Made by a program: the position numbers and the translations under genes
Part shown: positions 28,946 through 37,616 of the stretch, in pieces
Layout of the letters: every line of letters starts with the position of its first letter
Numbering within the stretch: position 1 is the stretch's first letter
Notes under the pieces: generated by a model
The model's database searches: none
What the model was told of the DNA's origin: nothing
What the model saw: only the letters and a program-made list of their open reading frames with translations
Assembly: GCF_035989305.1 (NCBI RefSeq)
Contig: NZ_CP108514.1
Span: 5,436,501-5,500,500, forward strand
Origin: Streptomyces sp. NBC_01233
GTDB taxonomy: Bacteria > Actinomycetota > Actinomycetes > Streptomycetales > Streptomycetaceae
Direction: 5' to 3'
DNA: 64,000 nucleotides

Positions 28946-29226
28946 GGCGGGGGCTCCTCGCGGTGGGGGTACGGGGTACGGGTTCCCGCTTCCATTCGTC
29001 CGTCCACCATCCCGGCCCGTCCCGCCCGCCGCACGCGGCGCGCCTCCGAACGGGGCCCCGGCCGGGCCGTGCGGGTACTTCTCGCAGATGACGACCGTGC
29101 CGACACCCGGCCGGCGCTCCACCAACTGCTCGCCGCGCAGCAGGTCGGCGAGCTGTCGCGCCTGGTCCGCGCGCAGCCGCCGTTGCGCCACCTGACGGCG
29201 CATTCACAAGGCTCTGAGCTGCGGTT
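28946..29226. other. Gap upstream of the secreted-protein gene, with a possible short reading frame
   Basis: The minus-strand frame of the secreted protein stays open back to 29203 and its first ~50 codons (starting MRRQVAQRRLRADQARQL) have GC-rich third positions, so a small unrecognised protein could be encoded; but there is no separate stop codon, which argues against an independent gene. On the plus strand 29069-29130 encodes VRVLLADDDRADTRPALHQLL, resembling the start of a response-regulator receiver domain, without continuation. Neither is called as a gene. Confidence 0.3.
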
Positions 29227-29262
29227 TCGGCGGGGTGACGGAAAGATCCGCCACCCCGCCGA
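29227..29262 (-). terminator. Hairpin terminator of the fumarylacetoacetase gene
   Basis: A perfect 11-bp stem, TCGGCGGGGTG (29227-29237) with 29252-29262, and a 14-nt loop, lies 23 bases beyond the minus-strand stop at 29286. Confidence 0.7.
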
Positions 29263-29285
29263 CTGTGTTTGCCGCCGGCGTCGGA

Positions 29286-30509
29286 CTAGCGCGGTCCCAC
29301 GATGCGGCCGGTGACCTCGCCGAGGCCGACGCGCGTCCCGTCCGGGCCCGGGGCCCAGGCGGTGAGGGTGACGGTGTCCCCGTCCTCCAGGAAGGTGCGC
29401 TTGCCGTCGGCGAGCTCGATCGCGTCCCGGCCGTTCCAGGTCAGCTCCAGCAGCGAGCCGCGCTGGCCGGTCTCGGGGCCGCTGACGGTGCCGGAGCCGT
29501 ACACGTCGCCGGTGCGCAGGGAGGCGCCGTTGACGGTCATGTGCGCGAGCTGCTGGGCGGCGGTCCAGTACATCGACGCGAACGGCGGCTGCGCCACTTC
29601 CTGCCCGTTGATGGAGACGGTGATGTGCAGGTCGAAGCCGCCGGGGCGGTCGAGCCCGGCGTCGTCCAGGTAGGGCAGGAGCGGGAAGTCCCGGGCCGGC
29701 GGGGCGACGCGGGCCGCGTCCAGGGCCTCCAGCGGGGTGACCCACGCGGAGACGGAGGTGGCGAAGGACTTGCCGAGGAAGGGGCCCAGCGGCACGTACT
29801 CCCAGGCCTGGATGTCGCGCGCGGACCAGTCGTTGAGCAGGAACAGCCCGAAGACGTGGTCCTCGAAGTCGGCCAGCGGCACCGGGCGGCCCAGCTCGGA
29901 GGGCGTGCCGACGACGAAGCCGACCTCCGCCTCGATGTCGAGCTTGACGGACGGGCCGAAGACGGGCGCCGGGTCGGCGGGAGCCTTGCGCTGCCCGGAG
30001 GGCCGTACGACCTCGGTCCCGGAGACCACGATCGTGCCGGAGCGGCCGTGGTAACCGATGGGCAGGTGCTTCCAGTTGGGCGTCAGCGCGTCGCCGTCCG
30101 GGCGGAAGATCCGGCCGACGTTGGTGGCGTGGTGCTCGCTCGCGTAGAAGTCGACGTAGTCGGCGACCTCGTACGGCAGGTGCAGCGTGACCTCGTCGAG
30201 CGGCAGCAGGTGCGGCTCGACCGTGACGCGGTGGCCGGGGTCGGTCACCCAGGCGGTCAGCGCGCGGCGCACGTCGCGCCAGGCGGTGCGCCCGGCGGCC
30301 AGCAGCGGGTTGAGGGAGGACTGCCCGAGCAGCCCGGCGTACGGGGAACCGAGCGCGGCGGCGGCCGCCCCCGCGTCGAGCACGTGCCCGCCGATCCGCA
30401 CGCCGATGCGGCGGCGGTCCTCCGCGGAAGTCGAGAAGACGCCGTACGGGAGGTTGTGCGGCCCGAACGGGTCGCCCTCGGGGAGATCGAGGGGGCTCTG
30501 CTGGGGCAT
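29286..30509 (-). CDS. fahA: Fumarylacetoacetase
   Basis: Fumarylacetoacetase hydrolyses fumarylacetoacetate to fumarate and acetoacetate, the last step of tyrosine/homogentisate breakdown. The 407-residue protein matches the full-length family: an N-terminal SH3-like part, DFYASEHHATNVGRIFRPDG (catalytic His about 127, metal Asp 120), GYHGRSGTIVVSG, the metal-binding LDIEAEVGFVVG, NDWSARDIQAWEYVPLGPFLGKSF and the C-terminal GSGTVSGPETGQRGSLLE. ATG start. It stands alone: the other enzymes of the pathway are not in the window. An inverted repeat overlaps its probable promoter. Confidence 0.96.
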   Translation of the reverse strand: MPQQSPLDLPEGDPFGPHNLPYGVFSTSAEDRRRIGVRIGGHVLDAGAAAAALGSPYAGLLGQSSLNPLLAAGRTAWRDVRRALTAWVTDPGHRVTVEPHLLPLDEVTLHLPYEVADYVDFYASEHHATNVGRIFRPDGDALTPNWKHLPIGYHGRSGTIVVSGTEVVRPSGQRKAPADPAPVFGPSVKLDIEAEVGFVVGTPSELGRPVPLADFEDHVFGLFLLNDWSARDIQAWEYVPLGPFLGKSFATSVSAWVTPLEALDAARVAPPARDFPLLPYLDDAGLDRPGGFDLHITVSINGQEVAQPPFASMYWTAAQQLAHMTVNGASLRTGDVYGSGTVSGPETGQRGSLLELTWNGRDAIELADGKRTFLEDGDTVTLTAWAPGPDGTRVGLGEVTGRIVGPR

Positions 30510-30848
30510 GGGGTGCTGCCTCGCTTTCGACGCGGTCCGGGGGTGTCCCGGTAGACACGGTGCGGGACACGCTACTCAGGATCCCGCGGGAAAGCGCGGG
30601 TACCCGGTCGGAGATGAAACACACCTCGGGACGACGCCCGTGGTCAGGTATCCACAGTTCCGGTCATATCTGATCTTTTGGTGCGTGCTGTCGATCGGGG
30701 GCTCTACGGTCGGGGTTGTGCACTTCCCTGCCCCGCCCCTGTCCCGCTTGACGCGGGAGCGGGTCAAAGTGACGGATGGGACGTGGGGGAGGCCGGATTC
30801 GGGCTCTATTTGTAGGACTTGTCCAAAGGGGTCCGTATCCTAGGCGCC
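30510..30848. promoter_or_regulatory. Divergent promoter region with inverted repeat near fahA
   Basis: This 339-base gap separates fahA (minus) and the HAD gene (plus). GTGTCCC (30543-30549) and GGGACAC (30564-30570) form a perfect 7-bp inverted repeat with a 14-base spacer; the minus-strand TAGCGT (30574-30569), a plausible fahA -10, overlaps its inner arm, which suggests an operator. A second repeat TTGAC/GTCAA (30748-30752 with 30763-30767) lies nearer the HAD gene. TATCCT at 30835-30840, only 8 bases before the HAD GTG, fits a leaderless transcript. Confidence 0.4.
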
Positions 30849-31667
30849 GTGACTTCCGCCCCGCCTCCGGCCCTTCCCTATGCCTTGATCGCCACAGACC
30901 TGGACGGGACTCTGCTGCAAGCCGGGGACACCGTCTCCGCCCGCTCGTACGAGGCGCTCGCGAGGGCGCGCGCGGCCGGCGCCCAGCACATCATCGTCAC
31001 CGGACGCCCCGTTCCCCAGGTCCGACACGTCCTGGACCGGCTCGGCTATACGGGGCTCGCGGTGTGCGGGCAGGGCGCGCAGGTGTACGACGCAGCGCGC
31101 GGGCGCCTGCTGCACTCCGTTTCCATGGACCGGGAGCTGGCCGAGGTGGCCCTCGGCAAGATCGAGGCGGAGATCGGCGAGGTCTACGCCGCGGTCAACC
31201 AGGAGGGCTTGGACGCGGAGATGCTGATAGGGCCGGGCTACCGGATGTGGCACCCCCACCTGCCGACGGTCCGCGTCCCGCGGCGCTGCGACCTGTGGTC
31301 GGCGCCGATCAACAAGGTGCTGCTCCAGCACCCGGAGCTGGACGACGACGAGCTCACGCGGGTGGCGCGGGCGGTGGTCGGGGACCTCGTGAACGTCACG
31401 ATGGCGGGGGAGCACACGGTGGAACTCCAGCCGCCGGGCATCGACAAGGCCAGTGGGCTCGCGCGGGCGGCGGAAGCCCTGGGGGCGTCCCCGGCCGGGA
31501 CGATCGCCTTCGGGGACATGCCGAACGATGTGCCGATGTTCGCGTGGGCCGCGCACGGGGTGGCCATGGCCAACTCCCACCACGAGCTGGTGGCGGTGGC
31601 CGACGAGATCACCTTGTCCAACGAGGACGACGGCATCGCGGTGGTCCTGGAGCGCCTGTACGGCTGA
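30849..31667 (+). CDS. HAD-superfamily hydrolase, Cof type
   Basis: This 272-residue protein belongs to the Cof/SupH group of HAD phosphatases, which dephosphorylate sugar phosphates or similar small molecules in the cytoplasm. Motifs: DLDGTL (motif I, nucleophile Asp, near residue 16), VTGRP (motif II), a Lys in the INKVLLQ region (motif III) and GDMPNDVPM (motif IV, metal-binding Asp). The C2-type cap lies between. The GTG at 30849 is preferred over an in-frame start at 30819 because a -10-like TATCCT lies just before it. The substrate is not inferable. Confidence 0.92.
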   Translation: MTSAPPPALPYALIATDLDGTLLQAGDTVSARSYEALARARAAGAQHIIVTGRPVPQVRHVLDRLGYTGLAVCGQGAQVYDAARGRLLHSVSMDRELAEVALGKIEAEIGEVYAAVNQEGLDAEMLIGPGYRMWHPHLPTVRVPRRCDLWSAPINKVLLQHPELDDDELTRVARAVVGDLVNVTMAGEHTVELQPPGIDKASGLARAAEALGASPAGTIAFGDMPNDVPMFAWAAHGVAMANSHHELVAVADEITLSNEDDGIAVVLERLYG

Positions 31668-31715
31668 CCGCCGCCTCCGGGGGCTCCACCCCCGCACCCC
31701 GCGCCTCGGATCCTT

Positions 31716-31762
31716 CAGCCTCGCCGGCGTTTGAGGCGCGGGGTCCGGGGCGGTCGGCCCCG
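31716..31762. repeat. Streptomyces-type intergenic repeat with hairpin
   Basis: CAGCCTCGCCGGCGTTTGAG and the following GGCGCGGGGTCCGGGGC (31716-31751) are the same element found several times at 45.1-45.3 and 46.9-47.1 kb. Its end overlaps a CGGGGC-GGTCG-GCCCCG hairpin (31746-31762) placed immediately after the stop of the minus-strand hydrolase gene, so it may act as a terminator. Confidence 0.75.
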
Positions 31763-31763
31763 C

Positions 31764-33785
31764 TCAGCCCGCCGCGCGCGGCAGACGGCGTTCCCACGTG
31801 CGGTGGAAGACCACCTCTCCCCCCTCCCGGCACACCACCTCGTTCGACGTGAGGAAGCCGCCTTCGTCGCACGAGATCTCCGACCGGGTCTCCACCCGTG
31901 CGTCCCAGCCCAGTTCGGGCCGGTGGAGCCGGATCCGCCACTGCGAGCGGGCCCGCGCGGACAGCGCGTCGGCGTCCTGGATCTCGTACACCTCCTCCGC
32001 GTCCTCGCTGAACTCCAGGCCGTCCGGGTACACCCGCGTGCCCCCGTACCGCGGGTCCACCTCCAGCCGCCACGTCCCGCGCGCGACGTCCCGTACGACC
32101 AGCCGTTCCGGGCGCGGTTCGTCCAGCGTGGCCGGGAAGGCGACCCCCAGCGGCGGCGCCTGCTCCGGCGGCTCGAAGACGATGCCCCCGTCCACGACGG
32201 ACGCGGCGGACGCAGCGGACGCGGCCCGCACCGGGAGGGTCAGCGCGCTGCCCGCCGGGTCCAGGGTCCAGCCGGCCTCGGACCCGGCCCGCGGCCAGAT
32301 CCACGGCCAGTACGCGGAGGACACGGCGAGCCGGATCCGGTGCCCGGGCGGGAAGGCGTGGCCGATGCCGTTCAGCTCGAAGGTGACGTCCTCGTACGAG
32401 CCCACCGGCCACGGCACGGCCCGGTCCCGGCCCTGGCGGGCCGACAGGTTCAGGGCGCCCCGCGTGACCAGCGTCGACGTACCGTCCGGGGCGACGTCGC
32501 ACAGCCGGGCCACCACCTGCCCGTACGGCACGTCGAGCCGCAGCCGCAGGGTCACCGAGGGCCGGCCCAGGATCTCCACCGGCTCCCCGCCCCCCACCGG
32601 GAACTCGAAGCAGGCCGACTTCGCGTCCTCCTCCCGCTGGTCGGGCGGCAGGTCGGCCTCGTTGCCGAAGGGGAAGAAGCGTCCGGCGTCCATCCCGGTG
32701 TGCTGCGGGGAGGCGACGGCCACCGGCGCGCCCTGGAACACGTACGGGACGGGGATCACGGACGCCGAAGGCCAGGCCTTCTCGCCGACCCAGCGGCCGG
32801 GGAGGTCCTCGTACACGGTCGCCGGCGGGTGCGAGTCGCTGATCCAGGCGCGCAGCAGCGGCTCGTCCATCACCCCGTTGTCCGTGCCCCTCAGCCAGTG
32901 GTCCCACCAGCGCAGGGTCTCCTGGAGGAAGCCGATCGCCGGTCCGGGCGGCAGCCCGCGGTCCGGGTACTGGTGCGACCAGGGCCCGATCAGGCCGCGC
33001 ACGCGCCCGGACGGCAGGTGCTCGACGAGCCGCAGCACGGTGTCCCGGTACGGGTCGTGCCAGCCGCCCACCGCGAGCACCGCCGCGCCGATCGCCGTGT
33101 AGTCCTCGCAGACGCTGCCGTGGCGCCAGTAGGCGTCGCGGGTCTGGTGCGAGAGCCAGGTGTGGATCAGCGGTTCGACCGCCTCCAGCCGGTCCAGCCA
33201 CTGCTGCCGCCAGCCGTCGCCGACGAACAGCGGGTCCGGCGGCCGGGAGGCGAAGGCCAGCATGGTCGCCGCCCACGCGTGCATGTCCACGGCCAGCACC
33301 GAGCCGCCCATGTAGTGCACGTCGTTGTCGTACCGGTCGTCCGTCGAGCAGACGGTGACGACCGCCTTCAGCGCCTCGGGGGCCAGGGCGGCGATCTGGA
33401 GGGAGTTGAAGCCGCCCCAGGAGATCCCGAACATCCCCACCGCCCCTGTGCACCACGGCTGCGCCGCCAGCCACTCCACCACCGCGACCCCGTCGGCCAG
33501 CTCGCGGGCGTCGTACTCGTCGCCGGGGCGGCCTCCGCTGCAGCCGTGGCCGCGCACGTCCACCCGTACCGAGGCGTAGCCGTGGCCCGCGTACCAGGGA
33601 TGGCGCTGCCAGTCGCGCGGCGCGGTCCAGTCGGTGAGCCGGTACGGGAGGTACTCCAGCAGCGCCGGAACCGGCTCGTCCGTCACCGGGCGCCAGATGC
33701 GCGCGTACAGCTCCACGCCGTCCGCCATCGGGATCCGGACATCCCCGTGGGTGGTCTCGTACGGGAACGCGGTACGGATGATCAT
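31764..33785 (-). CDS. CocE/NonD-family serine hydrolase
   Basis: This 673-residue protein is an alpha/beta-hydrolase of the CocE/X-Pro dipeptidyl-peptidase family (ester or peptide hydrolysis). The nucleophile is in GISWGG (S122); likely acid and base are D244 (GGWHDPY) and H271 (GPWSHQYPD). The order is an alpha/beta core (about 1-140 and 235-370) with a helical cap and a C-terminal jelly-roll domain (from about 420; FELNGIGHAFPPGHRIRLAVSSAYWP). There is no signal peptide, so it is probably cytoplasmic. A POT-family transporter remnant lies just upstream on the same strand, suggesting a former peptide-uptake/hydrolysis pair (inference). Confidence 0.92.
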   Translation of the reverse strand: MIIRTAFPYETTHGDVRIPMADGVELYARIWRPVTDEPVPALLEYLPYRLTDWTAPRDWQRHPWYAGHGYASVRVDVRGHGCSGGRPGDEYDARELADGVAVVEWLAAQPWCTGAVGMFGISWGGFNSLQIAALAPEALKAVVTVCSTDDRYDNDVHYMGGSVLAVDMHAWAATMLAFASRPPDPLFVGDGWRQQWLDRLEAVEPLIHTWLSHQTRDAYWRHGSVCEDYTAIGAAVLAVGGWHDPYRDTVLRLVEHLPSGRVRGLIGPWSHQYPDRGLPPGPAIGFLQETLRWWDHWLRGTDNGVMDEPLLRAWISDSHPPATVYEDLPGRWVGEKAWPSASVIPVPYVFQGAPVAVASPQHTGMDAGRFFPFGNEADLPPDQREEDAKSACFEFPVGGGEPVEILGRPSVTLRLRLDVPYGQVVARLCDVAPDGTSTLVTRGALNLSARQGRDRAVPWPVGSYEDVTFELNGIGHAFPPGHRIRLAVSSAYWPWIWPRAGSEAGWTLDPAGSALTLPVRAASAASAASVVDGGIVFEPPEQAPPLGVAFPATLDEPRPERLVVRDVARGTWRLEVDPRYGGTRVYPDGLEFSEDAEEVYEIQDADALSARARSQWRIRLHRPELGWDARVETRSEISCDEGGFLTSNEVVCREGGEVVFHRTWERRLPRAAG

Positions 33786-33807
33786 GTGTGAACCACCTCA
33801 ATGGACC

Positions 33808-34676
33808 TCAGTGGACGGGGTGCATCGTGCGCCGCAGCCACGGAGCCGGCGCGAACACGGCCAGGCCCACCGCCACCGCGACGGCGCCGTCGAGGACCAC
33901 GTACGGGCGCAGCCGCCGGTGCTCCCCGCTCGTCACCCGCGGGCTGGCGAACATCACCGCGAAGGAGAGGGTGAGCAGGCCGACGCAGCGGGTCGTCGTC
34001 AGCCGGCCGGCGGCCGCCAGAAGGGTGGCGGGCACGGCGAAGGCGAGGCGGCCGCCGACGATCCGCCACACGGCCCTGCGCATCGCGTCGGGCGCCAGGG
34101 CGTCCTGCGCGGGGTGCTTGCGTCCGGCCGGGTGGCGGCGGCCGAGCACGTTGATGCCGGTGGAGGAGAGGGCGAAGCCGGCGTCGCGCAGGTCGTCGTC
34201 CGTCCGGTGGGGCTTGCCGGCCATGGTGGCCACGCTCGGCCGAGCAGGCCGGTGCCCGCGCTGATCAGGCCGAGCCCCACCCGGGTCATGGCGGCGGACG
34301 ACACGGCCATCGCGCAGTGCCCGCAGGCGATCAGGATGCCGCCCCGGAGCACGGCCCGGTACGAACCGGGGATGCGGTCGGCGAGCCATCCGCCGGCGAC
34401 GGAGACGAGCGGGACCATGGTCCCGTAGGCCGCCGAGACGGAGGCCGCGGTGCCCGGGCCCATCCCCAGGCCGCCCCCGGCCACCGTGTCCGCGAAGCAG
34501 GGGACGAGGGTCGCCTGCGTGCCGAGGAAGGAGAAGCGCTCCCAGACCTCCAGGCCGGAGCGCGTGGCGAGCCTCCGCGGGGTGGCCGAGGAAGGCGTGG
34601 TCGTCGCAGGGCGGCGGCCGGTCGTCCGCCGGATCCGCGGGCTCGCCCGTGTCGGTCGCAGTTCTGGACAAAACGT
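33808..34676 (-). pseudogene. POT-family (peptide:H+ symporter) transporter pseudogene
   Basis: Fragments of one POT transporter are spread over two frames: PPPCDDHAFLGHP (frame A, near 34600), then RLATRSGLEVWERFSFLG through ADTVAGGGLGMG, YGTMVPLVSVAGGWLADRI and LGLISAGTGLLG (frame B, to about 34235), then frame A again with SVATMAGKPHRTDDDLRDAGFALSSTGINV. At least two frameshifts (near 34590 and 34230) are needed. After about 34140 the sequence jumps to a later part of the protein (AQDALAPDAMRR, SPRVTSGEHRRLRPYV), so an internal deletion is also present, and the C-terminal helices are missing. Not functional. Confidence 0.85.
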
Positions 34677-34820
34677 ATGCTCCGGTTGTTTCGGCTTCTC
34701 CATAACATACCGGTGCGCATCGGACAGCGCTCGGGTGGTGGCCGGGAAGGCGCTCTCGGTGATCGAAAACAGACCCGATACGCTGGCTTGAGTGATGGCA
34801 GCGACACATCGACAATCCAT

Positions 34821-34844
34821 GTGATCGTCAGCGTGATCGTCAGC
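34821..34844 (+). repeat. Perfect 12-bp tandem duplication in the leader of the polyprenyl synthase gene
   Basis: GTGATCGTCAGC occurs twice in a row, ending 17 bases before the GTG start at 34862. It lies between a possible -10 (ATACGCT, near 34777-34783) and the ribosome site CAGGAG, so it is part of the 5' leader. It could be an operator or simple slippage. Confidence 0.6.
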
Positions 34845-34861
34845 AGACAGGAGTACCCCTC

Positions 34862-35872
34862 GTGACCGTCGTCGGGCCGTTCGGACTGAGCGTGCGGGAC
34901 CAGGCTCTTGAGACCGATGTCCAGGCCGGACTGGCCGCCGTCGAGGCGGGTCTGCTGGAAGCCACCAAGAGCGAAGTCCCCTTCATCACCGAGGCCGCAC
35001 AGCACCTGGTCCGGGCCGGAGGCAAGCGGTTCCGGCCGCTGCTGGTGATGCTCGCCTCCCGGTTCGGGGATCCGTACGCGCCCGGAATCGTTCCGTCCGC
35101 CGTGGTGGTCGAGCTCACGCACCTGGCGACGCTCTACCACGACGACGTCATGGACGAGGCGGACGTGCGCCGCGGCGTCGAGAGCGCCAACGCACGCTGG
35201 GGCAACTCGGTCGCCGTACTGACGGGTGACTTCCTCTTCGCCCGCGCCTCGCACATCCTGGCCGACCTCGGGCCCGAGGCCGTACGCATCCAGGCCGAGG
35301 CCTTCGAACGGCTGGTGACGGGTCAGATCCTGGAGACGGCCGGTCCGCGCGACGGCCGCGACCCCGTCGCCCACTACCTCGACGTCATCGCCGGCAAGAC
35401 CGGCTCGCTGATCGCCGTCTCCGGCCGCTTCGGCGCGCTCATGGCCGGCGCCGACGAGTCGGTCGTCGACATCCTCACCCAGTACGGCGAGCGGCTCGGC
35501 ACCGCCTTCCAGCTCGCCGACGACGTCCTCGACATCGCCTCCGACGCGCACGAGTCCGGCAAGACCCCGGGCACCGACCTGCGCGAGGGCATTCCGACGC
35601 TGCCCGTGCTGCGGCTGCGCGAGATGGCCGAACGGGACGGGCGCCCCGAGGACCTGGAACTCGTACGCCTCCTGGACGGCGACCTGACGGACGACGCCCG
35701 CCACGCCGAGGTGCTGACCCGGCTGCGGGCGCACCCCGCCCTGGAGCAGGCCCGCCGCGACACCGTCCGGTACGCGGAGGAGGCGCGGGCCGCGCTCGCA
35801 CCGCTGCCCGAGTGCTTCGCGAAGTCGGCGCTCGAAGAGCTCTGCGACGCCGTGGTGCACCGCGCCGGCTAG
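34862..35872 (+). CDS. Long-chain polyprenyl diphosphate synthase
   Basis: This 336-residue trans-prenyltransferase extends allylic diphosphates with isopentenyl diphosphate. It has GGKRFRP (about residues 53-59), the first Asp-rich motif HDDVMDEADVRRG (D94, D95, D98) and the second QLADDVLDIASD (D220, D221, D224). The residues before the first motif are small (HLATLYHDD), which in this family goes with long products, so a menaquinone-9 type side chain is likely (inference). Location after nuo and near menG and the reductase supports a menaquinone role. GTG start with CAGGAG; a hairpin follows the stop. Confidence 0.93.
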   Translation: MTVVGPFGLSVRDQALETDVQAGLAAVEAGLLEATKSEVPFITEAAQHLVRAGGKRFRPLLVMLASRFGDPYAPGIVPSAVVVELTHLATLYHDDVMDEADVRRGVESANARWGNSVAVLTGDFLFARASHILADLGPEAVRIQAEAFERLVTGQILETAGPRDGRDPVAHYLDVIAGKTGSLIAVSGRFGALMAGADESVVDILTQYGERLGTAFQLADDVLDIASDAHESGKTPGTDLREGIPTLPVLRLREMAERDGRPEDLELVRLLDGDLTDDARHAEVLTRLRAHPALEQARRDTVRYAEEARAALAPLPECFAKSALEELCDAVVHRAG

Positions 35873-35899
35873 TCCCTCGGGCACCCGCAGCACCGGAAC

Positions 35900-35947
35900 G
35901 GGCCCTTCCGCCCCCAACGACCCCTACGGGTCCGGGCGGGAGGGCCC
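35900..35947. terminator. Hairpin terminator after the polyprenyl synthase gene
   Basis: Arms GGGCCCTTCCGCCC (35900-35913) and GGGCGGGAGGGCCC (35934-35947) pair over 14 positions with one G-T wobble and a 20-nt loop. Confidence 0.75.
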
Positions 35948-36104
35948 TTCCCGTGTCATCCCACGGTCGTACGCACAGTTGCGTCCGGGGGCTGACGCCC
36001 CCGAGCCGGTGATTTGGTCAGATGGAGTCATCAACCCCACCAGATCGGGTGAGCGCGGCGACACGGCGGTCGCCGCCGTCGACACAAGAGGGCAGGGCAC
36101 TGAC

Positions 36105-37307
36105 ATGGCAGCGAACACGAAGACTTCTCGCAAGGTCGCCCGGTACGCCGTACCGGTGGCGGTGGCGGGTGTTGCCGCGGCGACCGTGGCGATGGTCCCC
36201 GCCTTCGCCAACGCCGGCGGGCCCGACCTGCCGAAGGTGACGGCGCAGCAGCTCATCGAGAAGGTCGCCGCCTCCGACGCACAGCAGCTGTCGGGCACGG
36301 CCAAGATCAGCACCGACCTGGGTCTCCCGCAGATCGCGACCGGGCTGCTCGGCGGCGGTGGGGTCGCCGGCGGCTCCGCCAACCCGGAGGACAAGGTCGC
36401 GCAGCTGGCGAGCGGCACGCACACCTTCCGCGTCGCGGCAGACGGCCCGGACCGCCAGAAGCTCACGTTCCTGGACGGCAAGGACGAGTACAGCCTCGTC
36501 CACAACGGCGACGACGTCTGGGGCTACGACTCCAAGTCGAACGAGGTCTTCCACGAGAAGAACCCGCAGGCGGGCAAGGACGCCGGCAAGGACCACAAGA
36601 CGGCCGACCGGATGGACGCCTCCCCCCAGAAGATCGCCGAGGAGCTCCTGAAGGCCGCCGGTCCGACCACCGACGTCAGCGTCGGCGACACCGCGCAGGT
36701 GGCCGGCCGCGACGCCTACCAGCTGGTGCTCAAGCCCAAGCAGAGCGGCTCCACGGTCGGCTCGGTCCAGATCGCGGTCGACGCCAAGAACGGCGTGCCG
36801 CTGCGCGTGCAGCTGCTCTCCGCCCAGGGCGGCAAGCCGATCGTGGACGCCGGCTTCACCAAGGTGGACTTCGCCAAGCCGGCCGCCGACACCTTCACCT
36901 TCACCGCGCCCAAGGGCGCCAAGGTGACCGAGGGAGTGGACGGCTCGGGCAAGGGGGACAAGGACCAGTCCTTCAAGGCGCTGGAGTCCTTCCCGGGCCT
37001 GGACGGGCTGCTGGGCGGTCCGAACGGCCAGGGCGACGTGAAGGTGCTCGGCGAGGGCTGGGCGACCATCGCGCGGATCGATTCGGGCGCCGGCAAGGGC
37101 CTGAAGGAGCTGGAGAACGACAAGAACGCCCCCAAGGAGGCCAAGCAGTTCCTCGACTCCCTCGGGGACAAGGTCACCGGGAAGTTCGGTGAGGGCCGGG
37201 TCCTGTCGACCCGCCTGGTCAACGCCCTGGTCACCGACGACGGCAAGGTCTACGTCGGCGCGGTCACCAAGGACGCGCTGGTGAAGGCGGCCGACGCCAA
37301 CAAGTAG
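36105..37307 (+). CDS. Exported LolA-like (MucB/RseB-like fold) protein
   Basis: This 400-residue protein starts MAANTKTSRKVARYAVP followed by a hydrophobic segment to AFANA (about residue 37), a Sec signal or membrane anchor. The mature part has repeated beta-strand-like segments (GTHTFRVAADGPDRQKLTFL, EYSLVHNGDDVWGYDS, DAYQLVLKPKQSG, VQIAVDAKNGVPLRVQLLS), the pattern of LolA/RseB half-barrels, which bind lipids or lipoproteins. No Cys lipobox. Function in a Gram-positive is not known; the assignment is by fold pattern. ATG at 36105, with GCAGGGCAC upstream; a reading frame open to 35979 lacks a ribosome site. Monocistronic, with terminators on both sides. Confidence 0.8.
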   Translation: MAANTKTSRKVARYAVPVAVAGVAAATVAMVPAFANAGGPDLPKVTAQQLIEKVAASDAQQLSGTAKISTDLGLPQIATGLLGGGGVAGGSANPEDKVAQLASGTHTFRVAADGPDRQKLTFLDGKDEYSLVHNGDDVWGYDSKSNEVFHEKNPQAGKDAGKDHKTADRMDASPQKIAEELLKAAGPTTDVSVGDTAQVAGRDAYQLVLKPKQSGSTVGSVQIAVDAKNGVPLRVQLLSAQGGKPIVDAGFTKVDFAKPAADTFTFTAPKGAKVTEGVDGSGKGDKDQSFKALESFPGLDGLLGGPNGQGDVKVLGEGWATIARIDSGAGKGLKELENDKNAPKEAKQFLDSLGDKVTGKFGEGRVLSTRLVNALVTDDGKVYVGAVTKDALVKAADANK

Positions 37308-37324
37308 TCACCCCGCACGAGAGC

Positions 37325-37369
37325 GCCGCAAGGGTGGGCCGGGACTGTGTCCCTGCCCACCCTTGCGGC
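37325..37369. terminator. Hairpin terminator after the LolA-like gene
   Basis: A perfect 15-bp stem (37325-37339 with 37355-37369) with a 15-nt loop begins 17 bases after the stop codon. Confidence 0.88.
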
Positions 37370-37380
37370 ATTCCGGCTGT

Positions 37381-37404
37381 CCGTACAGCACACGCGCTGT
37401 ACGG
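37381..37404. promoter_or_regulatory. Palindromic operator of the toxin-antitoxin pair
   Basis: CCGTACAGC-ACACGC-GCTGTACGG is a perfect 9-bp inverted repeat ending 8 bases before the antitoxin ATG. TACGGT (37400-37405) at its right end could be the -10 of a nearly leaderless transcript. Ribbon-helix-helix antitoxins usually repress their own operon at such sites, so this is a good autoregulation candidate. Confidence 0.7.
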
Positions 37405-37412
37405 TGTTGGAC

Positions 37413-37616
37413 ATGTCGAGACACGTCACCATCCGCCTGGACGAGGACTTCCACGAACGCCTGAAGGCGCGTGCGGCGGCCCTGGGGACGACGGTGACCG
37501 CGCTGATCACCGAGGTCACCGAGCGCGAACTCGACGAGGACCGGAAGAGCTTCCTGTCCGGCATAGAGGAGTTCGCCGACCACTGGGGCTACTTCCAGGA
37601 GCGGTTCGGGAATTGA
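37413..37616 (+). CDS. Ribbon-helix-helix antitoxin
   Basis: This 67-residue protein has the ribbon-helix-helix DNA-binding pattern: a short N-terminal beta strand (RHVTIRLDE) followed by helices FHERLKARAAALGTT and VTALITEVTERELDED, and a C-terminal aromatic tail (FADHWGYFQERFGN) of the kind that wraps a toxin. It would neutralise the Fic-like protein encoded next, whose start overlaps its stop by 4 bases, and repress the operon at the palindrome just upstream. ATG at 37413 is chosen because the longer frame begins inside the terminator and operator. Confidence 0.82.
   Translation: MSRHVTIRLDEDFHERLKARAAALGTTVTALITEVTERELDEDRKSFLSGIEEFADHWGYFQERFGN

Noticed and set aside
29069..29160. Response-regulator gene start on the plus strand (VRVLLADDDRADTRPALHQLL)
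   Set aside because: The similarity ends after about 22 residues, with no phosphoacceptor region and no DNA-binding domain; the third codon positions fit the opposite strand better.
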